DNA of 64,000 nucleotides from Paenibacillus cremeus (GTDB lineage Bacteria > Bacillota > Bacilli > Paenibacillales > NBRC-103111): assembly GCF_007786445.1 (NCBI RefSeq), contig NZ_VNJI01000011.1, forward strand, positions 62,001 to 126,000, written 5' to 3'. Made by a program: the position numbers and the translations under genes. Positions 1 through 7,664 of this stretch are shown in pieces (position 1 is the stretch's first letter; the number at the start of each line of letters is the position of its first letter). The notes beneath the pieces were generated by a model. That model was not told where the DNA came from, searched no databases, and saw only the letters and a program-made list of their open reading frames with translations.

Positions 1-18
1 CTTGTTCATTACCTTCAA
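1..18 (-). CDS. Start of a gene cut by the window edge
   Basis: A GAGGGGAG ribosome binding site on the minus strand precedes an in-frame TTG (16-18) and ATG (7-9). Only a few codons lie inside the window, so nothing can be said of the product. Confidence 0.35.
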
Positions 19-54
19 AAATCTCCCCTCGAAAAATTCCCAATTGATCAGAAA

Positions 55-189
55 TTATTTTCTCCGAATCTCTGCATACTTGGCAGGTTCTTCTTCTCTA
101 CTTTCGTCTCTATGCTCTCTTGCATATCGCAATACATCATCATAGTTATTGAAAGTAGTATCCAAAGACTTTAATGGACAAACATCTCA
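55..189 (-). pseudogene. C-terminal gene fragment next to the TnpB-like gene
   Basis: A minus-strand frame stays open from about 189 to a stop at 55-57. It encodes a charged tail of about 43 residues (ending AKYAEIRRK) but has no start codon or ribosome binding site; a stop lies just upstream at the hairpin of the TnpB-like element. It may be the 3' end of a gene that was cut by insertion of that element. It could also be a chance open frame. Confidence 0.35.
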
Positions 190-204
190 GCGATGTTTAA
201 AGTC
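167..204 (-). other. Nested hairpin downstream of the TnpB-like gene
   Basis: An outer inverted repeat, GACTTTAA (167-174) and TTAAAGTC (197-204), encloses most of a perfect 7-bp stem-loop, AAACATC (180-186) and GATGTTT (192-198) with a 5-nt loop; the two stems share a couple of bases. It begins about 50 nt after the stop codon. IS200/IS605-family right ends carry a hairpin at this place, and the TnpB guide RNA scaffold ends there. The role as right end or guide-RNA scaffold is inferred. There is no U-run, so it is a poor intrinsic terminator. Confidence 0.45.
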
Positions 205-251
205 ACGTAGGCGCAATTCAACACCTTTTGATATTTGATACAAACTTGATA

Positions 252-1685
252 CTAAACTACACTTAATTTCTTGTCCATCATTTCAAGTCTACCAACCTCT
301 ACATCATGCAACCTCAAAAAGTTGTCCCAAGTTTCAATACATTTTTCTCTATTAACTTCATTTAATTTACTATTCACATTCATAATCAAAAAAGCACTAT
401 ATAAATCACGTTGCACTAAATTATTTCCAATCTTCTTCCATCTTTCTTCTATAGTAGATTTTTTGTATGTGTCATCAATGTGACTGTACTGACTTGCTCT
501 TGTCGATCTTGTGTCAATTTCGTTTAAAAGCAATCCATAATAACTCAATTTATTTTTTAGTATATTAATAAACATTGAAGGCGCTTTATTACTTATTGAT
601 TTACCATATCTCTTTTTGCTCTTGAATTTTCCATGTTTATTCTTCTCTGTTTCTTTGGATCGTCTACTCAATCCAGCATAAGATATTGGCTCTATATAAA
701 ATTCATTTCCAAGTGATACAATTTCGTTAGCAAGAACATTATGATCCATTTTTCTTATGCTTGCTAATTTGCGTTGTAATTCTGCCAGTGCGTTTTTCGT
801 TTTAATATAACTCTTACTTAAAATCCATTTGTCTTTATTTCCTTTTTTAATTGTCCCGTCTTCATTGAATTTATGAGGATTATTCGCCCTACATTGACGA
901 TCTAATTTGCGTTGCAATCTACGTTTTTCTTTATCAATACTGTTGATACTTGGTGCAAGCTCATATATTTTAGCAGAAGTTTCACACGACACAGCCATAA
1001 TCTGTAATGATGTATCAATCCCAACTTTACCTTCGCCAAATTTATGTTTAAACATTCCAGTTTCATTGTCAATCTTTTTTGGAGGGATGCCTTCAAGTAC
1101 AAGTTGAATATAATACCTAGTTTCACCTCTAATCAATTTGCGAACAATACGACAATATTTAATTTTTCTTGTTAATGCTTCATATGCATAATCGTCATTC
1201 TTCTTAAGAAGGACTGGAATTTTTAATTTATTCCATTCAAGATGCTCGTTACGATACTTAATACCTTGTCTATTACTTGCACCTTCAATTGAGTCCATTT
1301 CGCCAACTCGTTTAATATATACCCTCTTGGCTCTGCCGATCATTATTTTAAACGTTGCAGCAAAAGCTCTTTGTGCTAATTTCTGAGTTGTACTTGAATC
1401 AATGCCGTTAAATTCATTCACACGCAAAGGAGTTGAAAACATGATCATGTCATTTTTAGTAAATTTAAATTCAGTTTGAATTCGTGCGTATGCCTTAGAC
1501 TGTTCTTTTTTTGGCAGATTTTTAATATTTCGATATTGTCTTGATTGTCGCATTAGATTGAGCCGTTTTAGCGACTCTTTTAGTAAGGCATTGTAAAGTT
1601 TGCGAGACAACTCAAAGTATTTCTCTAACGCATGATTGTCAGAAATTGATGAATTTAAAGGTAATTCTAAAATAAATGTTGACAA
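252..1685 (-). CDS. TnpB-like RuvC nuclease without zinc knuckle
   Basis: A 477-residue protein of the IS605 OrfB/TnpB type, the RNA-guided nuclease family ancestral to Cas12. The RuvC-like catalytic triad can be placed at D224 (VGIDTSLQ), E332 (FYIEPISYAGL) and D427 (LVQRDLYSAFLI). The N-terminal 200 residues are helical and basic, as in the family. The CxxC...CxxC zinc ribbon expected between E332 and D427 is absent: residues 390-425 have no cysteine. No TnpA transposase is nearby. The start is TTG, about ten bases after an AGGAGGTG ribosome binding site, and the gene lies 37 bp behind its operon neighbour, which suggests use as an ordinary phage gene. Family is likely; an RNA-guided activity is inferred. 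Confidence 0.8.
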   Translation of the reverse strand: MSTFILELPLNSSISDNHALEKYFELSRKLYNALLKESLKRLNLMRQSRQYRNIKNLPKKEQSKAYARIQTEFKFTKNDMIMFSTPLRVNEFNGIDSSTTQKLAQRAFAATFKIMIGRAKRVYIKRVGEMDSIEGASNRQGIKYRNEHLEWNKLKIPVLLKKNDDYAYEALTRKIKYCRIVRKLIRGETRYYIQLVLEGIPPKKIDNETGMFKHKFGEGKVGIDTSLQIMAVSCETSAKIYELAPSINSIDKEKRRLQRKLDRQCRANNPHKFNEDGTIKKGNKDKWILSKSYIKTKNALAELQRKLASIRKMDHNVLANEIVSLGNEFYIEPISYAGLSRRSKETEKNKHGKFKSKKRYGKSISNKAPSMFINILKNKLSYYGLLLNEIDTRSTRASQYSHIDDTYKKSTIEERWKKIGNNLVQRDLYSAFLIMNVNSKLNEVNREKCIETWDNFLRLHDVEVGRLEMMDKKLSVV

Positions 1686-1721
1686 GAAATATTTTCACCT
1701 CCTATCTCGCGTAGAAAAATT

Positions 1722-1934
1722 CTAAATCATTTCTCTTTCAATGTACGACTCCAAAACTCCTGCTGTTATCGCAATATTTCGTCCTGAAGTGTCCAAGTAG
1801 TCGTACCAGTTCTCACCTGTCACCTCAGATAAACTTGGTGCTTTCTTAATGCCATGAGCCTCATCTACAATTCTAACATATCTACGTCCAATGAAGTATT
1901 TATATTCTTTACCTTTAACTTCAATTGACCTCAT
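1722..1934 (-). CDS. Small hypothetical protein
   Basis: About 70 residues, not recognised. The open frame begins at a GTG that overlaps the AGGGAGG ribosome binding site; the ATG at 1934, 8 bases downstream, is the better start. It lies 37 bp upstream of the TnpB-like gene on the same strand. Confidence 0.6.
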   Translation of the reverse strand: MRSIEVKGKEYKYFIGRRYVRIVDEAHGIKKAPSLSEVTGENWYDYLDTSGRNIAITAGVLESYIEREMI

Positions 1935-1972
1935 ATGGCTCACCTCCCTTTAGAATTTTTTTTGATTTAACA

Positions 1973-2431
1973 TCACTTATTAATTACATACTGTTCATAC
2001 TGACCCAAATCAATCGTCCACTGCTTTGTCGATCTTTCTCTCCATTCTTTAAATGCATGTTTCCTGTGTGATTCATATTCCTTTTTTGTGCAATTATTAA
2101 CTTTCATGAAATGAGAAACTAATTCATCTAAATTTAATTCACCCTTTTGTGCAAGAATATTGGCGTAACCATGATGTTTAATCAAATGGCACGGTTTACA
2201 AATTGCAATTAATCCTACAAGTTTCTGGATCAAGTCAGTCTCGTCGTATTCCCAAATTTCATGACAGTCAAGAACTACATTTTCAGCACCACATATTCCA
2301 CAAGTTACTTTATATTTTGAATAAGTTTGTTTTCTCAATTTATCCCAAGTTTCTTTCGAGACAACTTTTCTGAGATTATTGTAAAAAGAAGTTTCTGGCA
2401 CTAAATCTATTTCTAATTTCAATTTCTCCAT
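1973..2431 (-). CDS. HNH-type endonuclease-like protein
   Basis: A 152-residue protein with the metal-bound beta-beta-alpha pattern of HNH nucleases: CGIC, then DCHEIWEYDE, then CKPCHLIKHH (two CxxC pairs plus His). It could be a homing endonuclease or a DNA-processing HNH enzyme. The start is set by a GGAGGTG site 6 bases before the ATG at 2431; the open frame continues upstream without such a site. The C-terminal helical part is not recognised. Confidence 0.7.
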   Translation of the reverse strand: MEKLKLEIDLVPETSFYNNLRKVVSKETWDKLRKQTYSKYKVTCGICGAENVVLDCHEIWEYDETDLIQKLVGLIAICKPCHLIKHHGYANILAQKGELNLDELVSHFMKVNNCTKKEYESHRKHAFKEWRERSTKQWTIDLGQYEQYVINK

Positions 2432-2517
2432 TTTTACACCTCCATCAATCTCGCTCATGTTCTCTAATGCTCTGTTTTTCATCATCATTTTTACAATGAA
2501 ATCTGAATTTTAACGAC

Positions 2518-2733
2518 TCAGTACTTCTCACCATTATCATTCAATATCTCTACAACCTGTTCAATCGGAACCTTGAGAATTGAGCAAAGTCTGTCGATGG
2601 TTTCCAACGTAATCGACTCACCCTTTCTGATCTTAGCAAGTGTCCTCGATGAGAAACCATGAGATTCAATCAACTCTTTAAATGTCATTTCTTGTTCCTC
2701 TAGAGTTTTCAATAATGGACTAAAATTAATCAT
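2518..2733 (-). CDS. Small Cro/C1-type HTH regulator
   Basis: A 71-residue single-domain XRE-family helix-turn-helix protein. The recognition region is around FKELIESHGFSSRTLAKIRKG. It has its own promoter (2772-2800) carrying the early-region operator, so it is probably part of that regulon. Targets are unknown. Confidence 0.8.
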   Translation of the reverse strand: MINFSPLLKTLEEQEMTFKELIESHGFSSRTLAKIRKGESITLETIDRLCSILKVPIEQVVEILNDNGEKY

Positions 2734-2771
2734 CTTATCACCTCAATAACCAACATAATTTCCATATATTG

Positions 2772-2800
2772 AATATAACATGTTTACATGTGTAAATCAA
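2772..2800 (-). promoter_or_regulatory. Promoter with shared palindromic operator
   Basis: TTGATT-17-TATATT on the minus strand. The -35/spacer carries TTTACACATGTAAA, a perfect copy of the 14-bp palindrome seen at eight other early promoters. It would drive the HTH gene at 2518-2733. Confidence 0.65.
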
Positions 2801-2878
2801 TACGATAATTAATATTTTATATATTATTCATCTTTTATTTTTTTCATGATAAGAGGCATTGCTGCCTCATAAAACTTA

Positions 2879-3547
2879 TTACTTCATTGGTTTTAATTTT
2901 AATGCCCTATACGTCATCAAACATGCTTCTAAGTAATCGCGTTCGTCAGATGTTAAATTTGTCATCGAATAAGAATTAGAGCGAGCATTAAGAAACCATT
3001 GGGGAATACTTGTTTCTTCTTCCTTTAGATATTCTTCAAATTTAGTTTTAATGATAATACCTTGTTTTTTTCTAGTATCTTTCCATTTCTGAAATCTAAG
3101 TAAATGATTCAATTGCATTAACAACTCAATAGGATTATTCAAATACAAAGTTTCATCTATATCAATAGGTAGTTGATATTGCATCTTTAGACGTTTCAAC
3201 TTAACTAAATCATCTTTATGCTGTTTCCCTTTGTCTGCTATGGCAGATAAATCGCCTATCATCGTTAACAAATCTGTTACCAAGTCGGCCTTGTTAAGTT
3301 CCTCTTTAACTTCTTCTGGAGCCTTCTCCATATATGCTGCTCGAATCAACAGTTCAGGATCGTTTCCAGTTAATTCTGCAATTGCCCTGTTCAATTCGTT
3401 ATTCGCAGGAGAAACCTTCCCATTTTGCAACTTACTCAAATAGGCTTTATCAACTTGGAATCCAATTTTCTTAAGTTTGTTCGATAATACTTGCAGTGAA
3501 AATGGAGACCTTGCTATATAATCCTTTATCATGTCAGCATAGTTCAT
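2879..3547 (-). CDS. HTH repressor-like protein
   Basis: About 222 residues. The N-terminal ~65 residues form an XRE-type HTH (LQVLSNKLKKIGFQVDKAYL then SKLQNGKVSP); the rest is helical and not recognised, and lacks a LexA-type protease dyad. It sits beside a divergent control region with three CGTTGTA-type operator sites, the usual setting of a phage repressor that regulates itself. The ATG at 3547 follows GGGTGATG; the open frame begins at a GTG at 3556. Confidence 0.7.
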   Translation of the reverse strand: MNYADMIKDYIARSPFSLQVLSNKLKKIGFQVDKAYLSKLQNGKVSPANNELNRAIAELTGNDPELLIRAAYMEKAPEEVKEELNKADLVTDLLTMIGDLSAIADKGKQHKDDLVKLKRLKMQYQLPIDIDETLYLNNPIELLMQLNHLLRFQKWKDTRKKQGIIIKTKFEEYLKEEETSIPQWFLNARSNSYSMTNLTSDERDYLEACLMTYRALKLKPMK

Positions 3548-3576
3548 TATCATCACCCGTTACATATCATACCACT

Positions 3577-3656
3577 CGTTGTATTTTTTAGTCAACCAAT
3601 GTTGTACGTTGACTACAACGAATATATGTAGTATATTAAATACAACAATCGTTGTA
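3577..3656. promoter_or_regulatory. Operator cluster (GTTGTA/TACAAC)
   Basis: Three sites: CGTTGTA at 3577-3583, GTTGTA-7-TACAAC at 3601-3619, and the palindrome TACAAC-AATC-GTTGTA at 3641-3656. They overlap two divergent promoters: TTGACT-17-TATATT on plus (3609-3637), and TTGACT-18-TATGAT on minus toward the HTH gene. The likely binder is the product of 2879-3547. Confidence 0.65.
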
Positions 3657-3685
3657 CTAGTTTTACTACGTTTAAGGGAAAGGAG

Positions 3686-3709
3686 ATGAGAACAAATATG
3701 CGAACATAA
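3686..3709 (+). other. Seven-codon ORF behind a strong ribosome binding site
   Basis: AAAGGAG lies immediately before an ATG whose frame (MRTNMRT) stops after seven codons. A second in-frame ATG at 3698 is better spaced. It is directly downstream of the plus-strand promoter of the operator cluster, where a cro-like gene would be expected. It may be a leader peptide or what remains of a deleted gene. Confidence 0.3.
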
Positions 3710-3712
3710 ATA

Positions 3713-3726
3713 CGAACAAGTGTTTG
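3713..3726 (+). promoter_or_regulatory. LexA (SOS) box-like site
   Basis: CGAACAAGTGTTTG matches the Bacillus LexA box CGAAC-N4-GTTCG with one mismatch. It overlaps a possible -35 (TTGTAA, 3724-3729), which is 17 bp from TATTAT. This promoter would serve the gene at 3809, suggesting DNA-damage induction. Confidence 0.55.
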
Positions 3727-3808
3727 TAATTTCCAGCAAGTCATGCTATTATATATTCAACCGTTACAGAACAGCCCACGCCCACCAAAATGAATCGGAG
3801 ATGGTTAC

Positions 3809-4042
3809 ATGGAGCCGCAAAAGACACGAAGAGCATGGGGTAAACTCGAAATATACCTTGAACACCCTACCCAATATTACAGCCGTGAGGAAGTCATAAA
3901 AGCAGCTACAGACGCTCTCAATAGTAAGCTAATCACTGTACTCGATGGCGATATACATACGTCTGACGGACGCTGCTTTCCACTTATAGCGACCAACTGC
4001 AAATTGACATGGCTTGATGCTGTGTCAGATGATGAATTATAA
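3809..4042 (+). CDS. Small hypothetical protein, probably SOS-controlled
   Basis: 77 residues, family not recognised. The ATG follows a GGAGAT site. One of only two plus-strand genes in the first 33 kb that I support. Its upstream LexA-like box and its own terminator make it a single-gene transcription unit, so a role in damage response or prophage induction is plausible but unproven. Confidence 0.65.
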   Translation: MEPQKTRRAWGKLEIYLEHPTQYYSREEVIKAATDALNSKLITVLDGDIHTSDGRCFPLIATNCKLTWLDAVSDDEL

Positions 4043-4048
4043 ACAAAG

Positions 4049-4086
4049 AAACCTGCTTCCGAATCGCCCACGGAAACAGGTTTTAT
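4049..4086. terminator. Bidirectional terminator
   Basis: Stem AAACCTG (4049-4055) with CAGGTTT (4077-4083), plus inner TTCCG/CGGAA pairing, T-rich on both sides. It separates the convergent genes 3809-4042 and 4089-4295. Confidence 0.75.
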
Positions 4087-4088
4087 TT

Positions 4089-4295
4089 TTACCATCTAGT
4101 TAAATCCACATTGCGTACTACTTCTTTGTTATTGTTTTTAGTATCCACTATCCGGTAACGATCAGCAAGGAAGAATGTCAATGCACTTTTATGGTTACTA
4201 GTTAATCCCGTTTTTATCCATGTCTCCATTTTATTAACTGGATCATAATTGGATAATCTCTCTAGACAGTACCTTTTACTCTTTGAATCACTCAT
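4089..4295 (-). CDS. Small hypothetical protein
   Basis: 68 residues from the ATG at 4295, six bases after GGGGAGA; the open frame extends further upstream without a site. Not recognised. It is driven by a near-consensus promoter whose spacer contains an inverted repeat. Confidence 0.6.
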   Translation of the reverse strand: MSDSKSKRYCLERLSNYDPVNKMETWIKTGLTSNHKSALTFFLADRYRIVDTKNNNKEVVRNVDLTRW

Positions 4296-4346
4296 TGCTC
4301 TCCCCAGCTTTACTTTTTTCAATAACGTTTTTCGTCATTGACACAC

Positions 4347-4375
4347 ATTATAATAACGCAAAACGCTATTGTCAA
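4347..4375 (-). promoter_or_regulatory. Consensus sigma-A promoter with spacer palindrome
   Basis: TTGACA-17-TATAAT on the minus strand, a perfect match to consensus. The spacer carries the imperfect palindrome AATAGCG-TTTTG-CGTTATT, and related AACGTTATT lies downstream at 4321. A dedicated repressor, perhaps the divergent HTH protein at 4470, is inferred. Confidence 0.75.
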
Positions 4376-4469
4376 GGAATTTATTTGTATTATTTTGGGT
4401 ACGGCAATATAATTGTTTATGCTGCACTGATAACACTTCGATCTTAATTGGCAAATAAAGGGGATACAT

Positions 4470-4718
4470 ATGACGAAACGAAGAGTAGTCAAATCAAACT
4501 TAAAGGATTTGCTTCGAAAGCATGGAATAGATCAGAAAACACTACATAACATCTCTAAAGTTAGGGAATTAACTATAGGCGACATGGTTAAGGATGAAAA
4601 CAAGATGTTTGCCAGAGATAATTTAAATAGCATAATCAATGCTTTGGGTGTGAAGGATATAAAGGAACTTATAACCATTGTAGAAGTCGATGAAAAAGAT
4701 GATAAGGGAAAGAAATAA
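4470..4718 (+). CDS. Small HTH-type regulator
   Basis: 82 residues resembling one-domain Cro-like proteins (LLRKHGIDQKTLHNISKVRE, then a helix with NSIINALGVKDIKELI). It is divergent from 4089-4295 across the palindromic promoter, so it may repress that gene. The start is set by AAAGGGGATACAT before the ATG. Confidence 0.65.
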   Translation: MTKRRVVKSNLKDLLRKHGIDQKTLHNISKVRELTIGDMVKDENKMFARDNLNSIINALGVKDIKELITIVEVDEKDDKGKK

Positions 4719-4750
4719 ACACAGGTAGATTAATTCTTCCTGTGTTTTAT
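4718..4750. terminator. Intrinsic terminator
   Basis: Stem AACACAGG (4718-4725) with CCTGTGTT (4739-4746), followed by T-rich sequence. It lies between the convergent HTH gene and the M23 peptidase gene. Confidence 0.75.
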
Positions 4751-4752
4751 AT

Positions 4753-5277
4753 TTATATTGAAGTTGATGACGTTTGAAATAAGTCAAATAAGTCCATGAG
4801 AATATCCGAATTAGTATACGCGGCAATCGCCTTATCTGAGATACGACTCAAGAATGATCCAATATCTTTAAACAGCTCAACTGGATTCATAAACTTTCCA
4901 TTCGCATCAATGAGACCAAAATGGAGATGATTGCCCGTTGAGTTTCCGCTGCTTCCGCATTTTCCAATTGCGTCTCCCCGTTGAACAAAATCTCCAACGT
5001 GTAACTTTGTTGACTCGCTAAAATGCCCGAACACCATTTGCTTACCGTCATTTAGTTTTATGATGATCCCATGGCCTAAACCTTTTGATCCTTGCTCGAC
5101 TACTCGTGACACAACCCCACTTAGAGGCGCATAAATCGAATCTCCTGCGTTGCACGTAAAGTCGATGCCCGTATGAGGAATTTTATGAACTGAGTCTACT
5201 GATCCGAATCCTGCGCTTACAGTGCCCACAGGAACAATCATAGTAACGAATCCACTCTTACGATAAACCACTTCCAT
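4753..5277 (-). CDS. M23 (LytM-type) zinc metallopeptidase
   Basis: 174 residues. M23 peptidases cut peptidoglycan cross-bridges. The zinc ligands can be seen as H35-x3-D39 (HTGID) and H117-L-H119 (GNHLHFG), with a further His at 85. There is no signal peptide or transmembrane start, so export would need a holin or assembly into the virion. It overlaps the preceding gene by 40 bp and has its own GAGGTG site. Its place in the early arm, far from the tail genes, is unusual for a lysin; a superinfection or maturation role is possible. Confidence 0.85.
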   Translation of the reverse strand: MEVVYRKSGFVTMIVPVGTVSAGFGSVDSVHKIPHTGIDFTCNAGDSIYAPLSGVVSRVVEQGSKGLGHGIIIKLNDGKQMVFGHFSESTKLHVGDFVQRGDAIGKCGSSGNSTGNHLHFGLIDANGKFMNPVELFKDIGSFLSRISDKAIAAYTNSDILMDLFDLFQTSSTSI

Positions 5278-5828
5278 GATGAACTCACCTCATGATGTCT
5301 TCTTCCTTCATAAATAATGGGTAGCAACGCAATCCGAACATTGTTATGGTCTCTTTGCTTATCTTTTGCAGTAGTATCATAATTCTTCGTACTATAATTT
5401 AGTTTTAGCTCACTGTACTCATCTAATTGAAAAACATGATAGTCAGTTATGTCGTACATGACAGCAGGTTTAAGAATATAGTCATCGCATATTTTCACTG
5501 CTTTTGATTCATCTGTCCCATTAAGTTGAAATCGTTTAATTGCTTCTTTAATAATATGCTGATACTTCGCCTTACCTTCACCAGCGATTTTACCATTGCT
5601 ATAAGTTGCGTTTATTACAGGGAGACTAAATACCCAATAATACTTAGCCCACCAATTCCAACCGTCTCGTATCTCTGTCACTGTAACTTTTACACTTTTT
5701 AGAGGTGGCAATCCTTCAAATAACCTATCGAACATATTTGGTTCGCTATTATGGAAATTTGAAAAATCAAACGTCTTTGATCTGATTTTAGGGTCTTTTG
5801 ACCAATATACGTCTTCACTTTTTCGCAT
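5238..5828 (-). CDS. Hypothetical protein
   Basis: 196 residues, rich in aromatic residues (WNWWAKYYWVF near 57-68). No known domain recognised. Upstream of and overlapping the M23 gene, so the two are probably co-translated. Confidence 0.6.
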   Translation of the reverse strand: MRKSEDVYWSKDPKIRSKTFDFSNFHNSEPNMFDRLFEGLPPLKSVKVTVTEIRDGWNWWAKYYWVFSLPVINATYSNGKIAGEGKAKYQHIIKEAIKRFQLNGTDESKAVKICDDYILKPAVMYDITDYHVFQLDEYSELKLNYSTKNYDTTAKDKQRDHNNVRIALLPIIYEGRRHHEVSSSWKWFIVRVDSLL

Positions 5829-5846
5829 AGTAGCCTCCGCAAAAGA

Positions 5847-6032
5847 TTATTTGTTTTCAACCACCAGTCCGATTGATTTTAAATATTCAATTTGAGCATC
5901 CGTTATCAGCAAAATGTCTTCTATTGTGTACAACTTTCCTTTATTCTTCAAATAATCTTGAATAAACTCTGCTTCTTCGAGTTCATCTACTTTCACTAAG
6001 ATCACTTCTCCTTGAACAATGTTGTGTACCAA
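5847..6032 (-). CDS. Small hypothetical protein
   Basis: 61 residues from a TTG close behind AAGGAG; a GTG twelve codons downstream, behind AAGGAGA, is a credible alternative. The C-terminal half (IEDILLITDAQIEYLKSIGL) is helical. Not recognised. Confidence 0.5.
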   Translation of the reverse strand: MVHNIVQGEVILVKVDELEEAEFIQDYLKNKGKLYTIEDILLITDAQIEYLKSIGLVVENK

Positions 6033-6063
6033 ACACTCCTTAACTTATAAGGAAAGACGAGTT

Positions 6064-6246
6064 TCATAAGCTTTTAAAAATTTCAGTAAGATCAATGGCA
6101 TCTTCAAATGCAATCTCATGAATATAGCATTCTCCAGAAACAACTTCGCCATTGTTCCTGATTTCAGTGCATACAATACCTCCACCTGAATATCGAAGCG
6201 GAATAACTATGATATTATCGCATCTTGGCAATTTTAAAATTTTCAT
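6064..6246 (-). CDS. Small hypothetical protein
   Basis: 60 residues. GGAGGTAAGT directly before the ATG at 6246 sets the start. Not recognised. Confidence 0.55.
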   Translation of the reverse strand: MKILKLPRCDNIIVIPLRYSGGGIVCTEIRNNGEVVSGECYIHEIAFEDAIDLTEIFKSL

Positions 6247-6272
6247 ACTTACCTCCAGTTGAATCACAAATT

Positions 6273-6578
6273 TTAAGCCGATTTAACTAATTTACTTTTA
6301 ATCTGCTGTAACGATAAATCTTTAACCATTCTACAGTAATAATCAAAACTGCTGGAATTCAAATCTTCGACTGTTATAAGCTCATCTGTATAGTTGTCGA
6401 TGATATCAACTTTGAATCCATTCGGCTTTTCAAAAATTACAAAAGTTACATCAGCGTAGTAATCATGCTCATCAAGGATTGTTTCTGCTGCATCTGCTGT
6501 TATGTATTCACTGTTAGAAATAATCCGCTTAAGTAAATAGTCTCTTTCAATAAATCGAATCCTCTTGGCATTTTTCAC
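6273..6578 (-). CDS. Hypothetical protein
   Basis: 101 residues, GTG start behind GGGAGGA. It contains a two-stranded-looking segment ADVTFVIFEKPNGFKVDII. Not recognised. Confidence 0.6.
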   Translation of the reverse strand: MKNAKRIRFIERDYLLKRIISNSEYITADAAETILDEHDYYADVTFVIFEKPNGFKVDIIDNYTDELITVEDLNSSSFDYYCRMVKDLSLQQIKSKLVKSA

Positions 6579-6581
6579 GTT

Positions 6582-6698
6582 TTAAATCCTCCCATATTCC
6601 TTTTTAGCGTCATTGACTGCCCACACAATACCAACCATTACAGCAAGCCATAGGATCGAACCTAACGCTTTCCACCAAGTTGAATCTATAAAGTCCAT
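6582..6698 (-). CDS. 38-residue single-span membrane peptide
   Basis: One hydrophobic helix (residues about 11-28, ALGSILWLAVMVGIVWAV) with a charged tail NDAKKEYGRI. A GAGGAGG site lies 7 bases before the ATG, and the ORF overlaps its upstream neighbour by 13 bp. Holin-like or toxin-like roles cannot be told apart. Confidence 0.6.
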   Translation of the reverse strand: MDFIDSTWWKALGSILWLAVMVGIVWAVNDAKKEYGRI

Positions 6699-6898
6699 AC
6701 ATCGGCCTCCTCTTTATATGTATCCCGTTCCTCTTTGGTGTGGAATACGCTTAATATAGAACTACGATAAGTTTTTACACGTTGCTTTCCGTTAATAAAA
6801 ACAGAAGCCAAGTATTTTTCTTGCTCTGGATAATAATCCTTAATGATTGCTTTACCCAAACCATTAATCCAAACTGCTTGATTCTTTGCGAAGATCAT
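6686..6898 (-). CDS. Small hypothetical protein
   Basis: 70 residues behind AGGAGGACA. The start (VWINGLGKAIIKDYYPEQEK) resembles a small beta-barrel (KOW/SH3-like), as in the neighbour at 6937. Not assigned. Confidence 0.6.
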   Translation of the reverse strand: MIFAKNQAVWINGLGKAIIKDYYPEQEKYLASVFINGKQRVKTYRSSILSVFHTKEERDTYKEEADVWTL

Positions 6899-6936
6899 TT
6901 TTTGTTGTCCTCCTGTTATATGATAAATCGAAGATT

Positions 6937-7425
6937 TTATCGAGGTAAATCACGAGAAAAGACAGACCCACGCTTAGGTGCTGCTACTTCTTCTGGAGCA
7001 ATCCCTTTACCTACTACACTCAAACGGCCTTCATCGTACCATTGCCCATCACGAGGCTTACCATCTTTATCAACTGGAGGTTCTACCCAATATTGATTAC
7101 AATTATGAAGGTTTTCAATTACCACTAATACCTTACCTCGAAAACCAGACACTTTATCCTGAACTTCTGTACCCAGAGGAATAGCATATATTTTTTGATA
7201 TTCATCTTCTCCATGCACTGCTTTAGAATCATCGACAATTTCAATTCTAGACTCATCAAAATACTCCGTTTTCTTGGGTGTTCCATCTGATGCTAATTCT
7301 TGAGGTGCTATGCCATATTGAGCACATCCGAACAAATGAGCGTTACGAGCAATAATAATACCTTCAAATCCAGATACACTGTCTTTAGCTACTACGTTCA
7401 TTGGATAATTAAATTTTGTTTGCAT
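6937..7425 (-). CDS. Two-repeat KOW-like hypothetical protein
   Basis: 162 residues from the ATG at 7425, nine bases after AGGAGA. Two similar units are visible, each starting K-V/D-SGF-x-G and containing a C-x-QY core (GCAQYGI, NCNQYWV) and a YDE/FDESR ending. The SGFxG start recalls KOW/SH3 barrels in phage proteins. Function unknown; internal duplication is clear. Confidence 0.65.
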   Translation of the reverse strand: MQTKFNYPMNVVAKDSVSGFEGIIIARNAHLFGCAQYGIAPQELASDGTPKKTEYFDESRIEIVDDSKAVHGEDEYQKIYAIPLGTEVQDKVSGFRGKVLVVIENLHNCNQYWVEPPVDKDGKPRDGQWYDEGRLSVVGKGIAPEEVAAPKRGSVFSRDLPR

Positions 7426-7478
7426 TGTAGTCCATCTCCTAGTTTTTATTTTGTTATGATTAAAAAAGCTGCTCTTTA

Positions 7479-7625
7479 TCAAAATTCCTCAATTGAGACC
7501 AATTCATAATTACAACAATTTTTAATCGCCTCGGCTTGAGCAAGAATTAATGCTTCTTTCTCACAAAATGCATAAACTGTAGTCGTCCATCCAATCAATC
7601 TCACTTCATATTTCTTAGGTTTCAT
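7479..7625 (-). CDS. Short hypothetical protein
   Basis: 48 residues (MKPKKYEVRLIGWTTTVYAF...) with a strong GCAGGAGAG site. Not recognised. Confidence 0.55.
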   Translation of the reverse strand: MKPKKYEVRLIGWTTTVYAFCEKEALILAQAEAIKNCCNYELVSIEEF

Positions 7626-7664
7626 TTTTCATCTCTCCTGCTATCGAATAAAATTGCTTTTTCA

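Noticed and set aside
252-1685. TnpB-like nuclease-dead repressor (TldR type)
   Set aside because: All three RuvC acidic residues appear to be present, so inactivity is not supported by the sequence; only the zinc site is lost.
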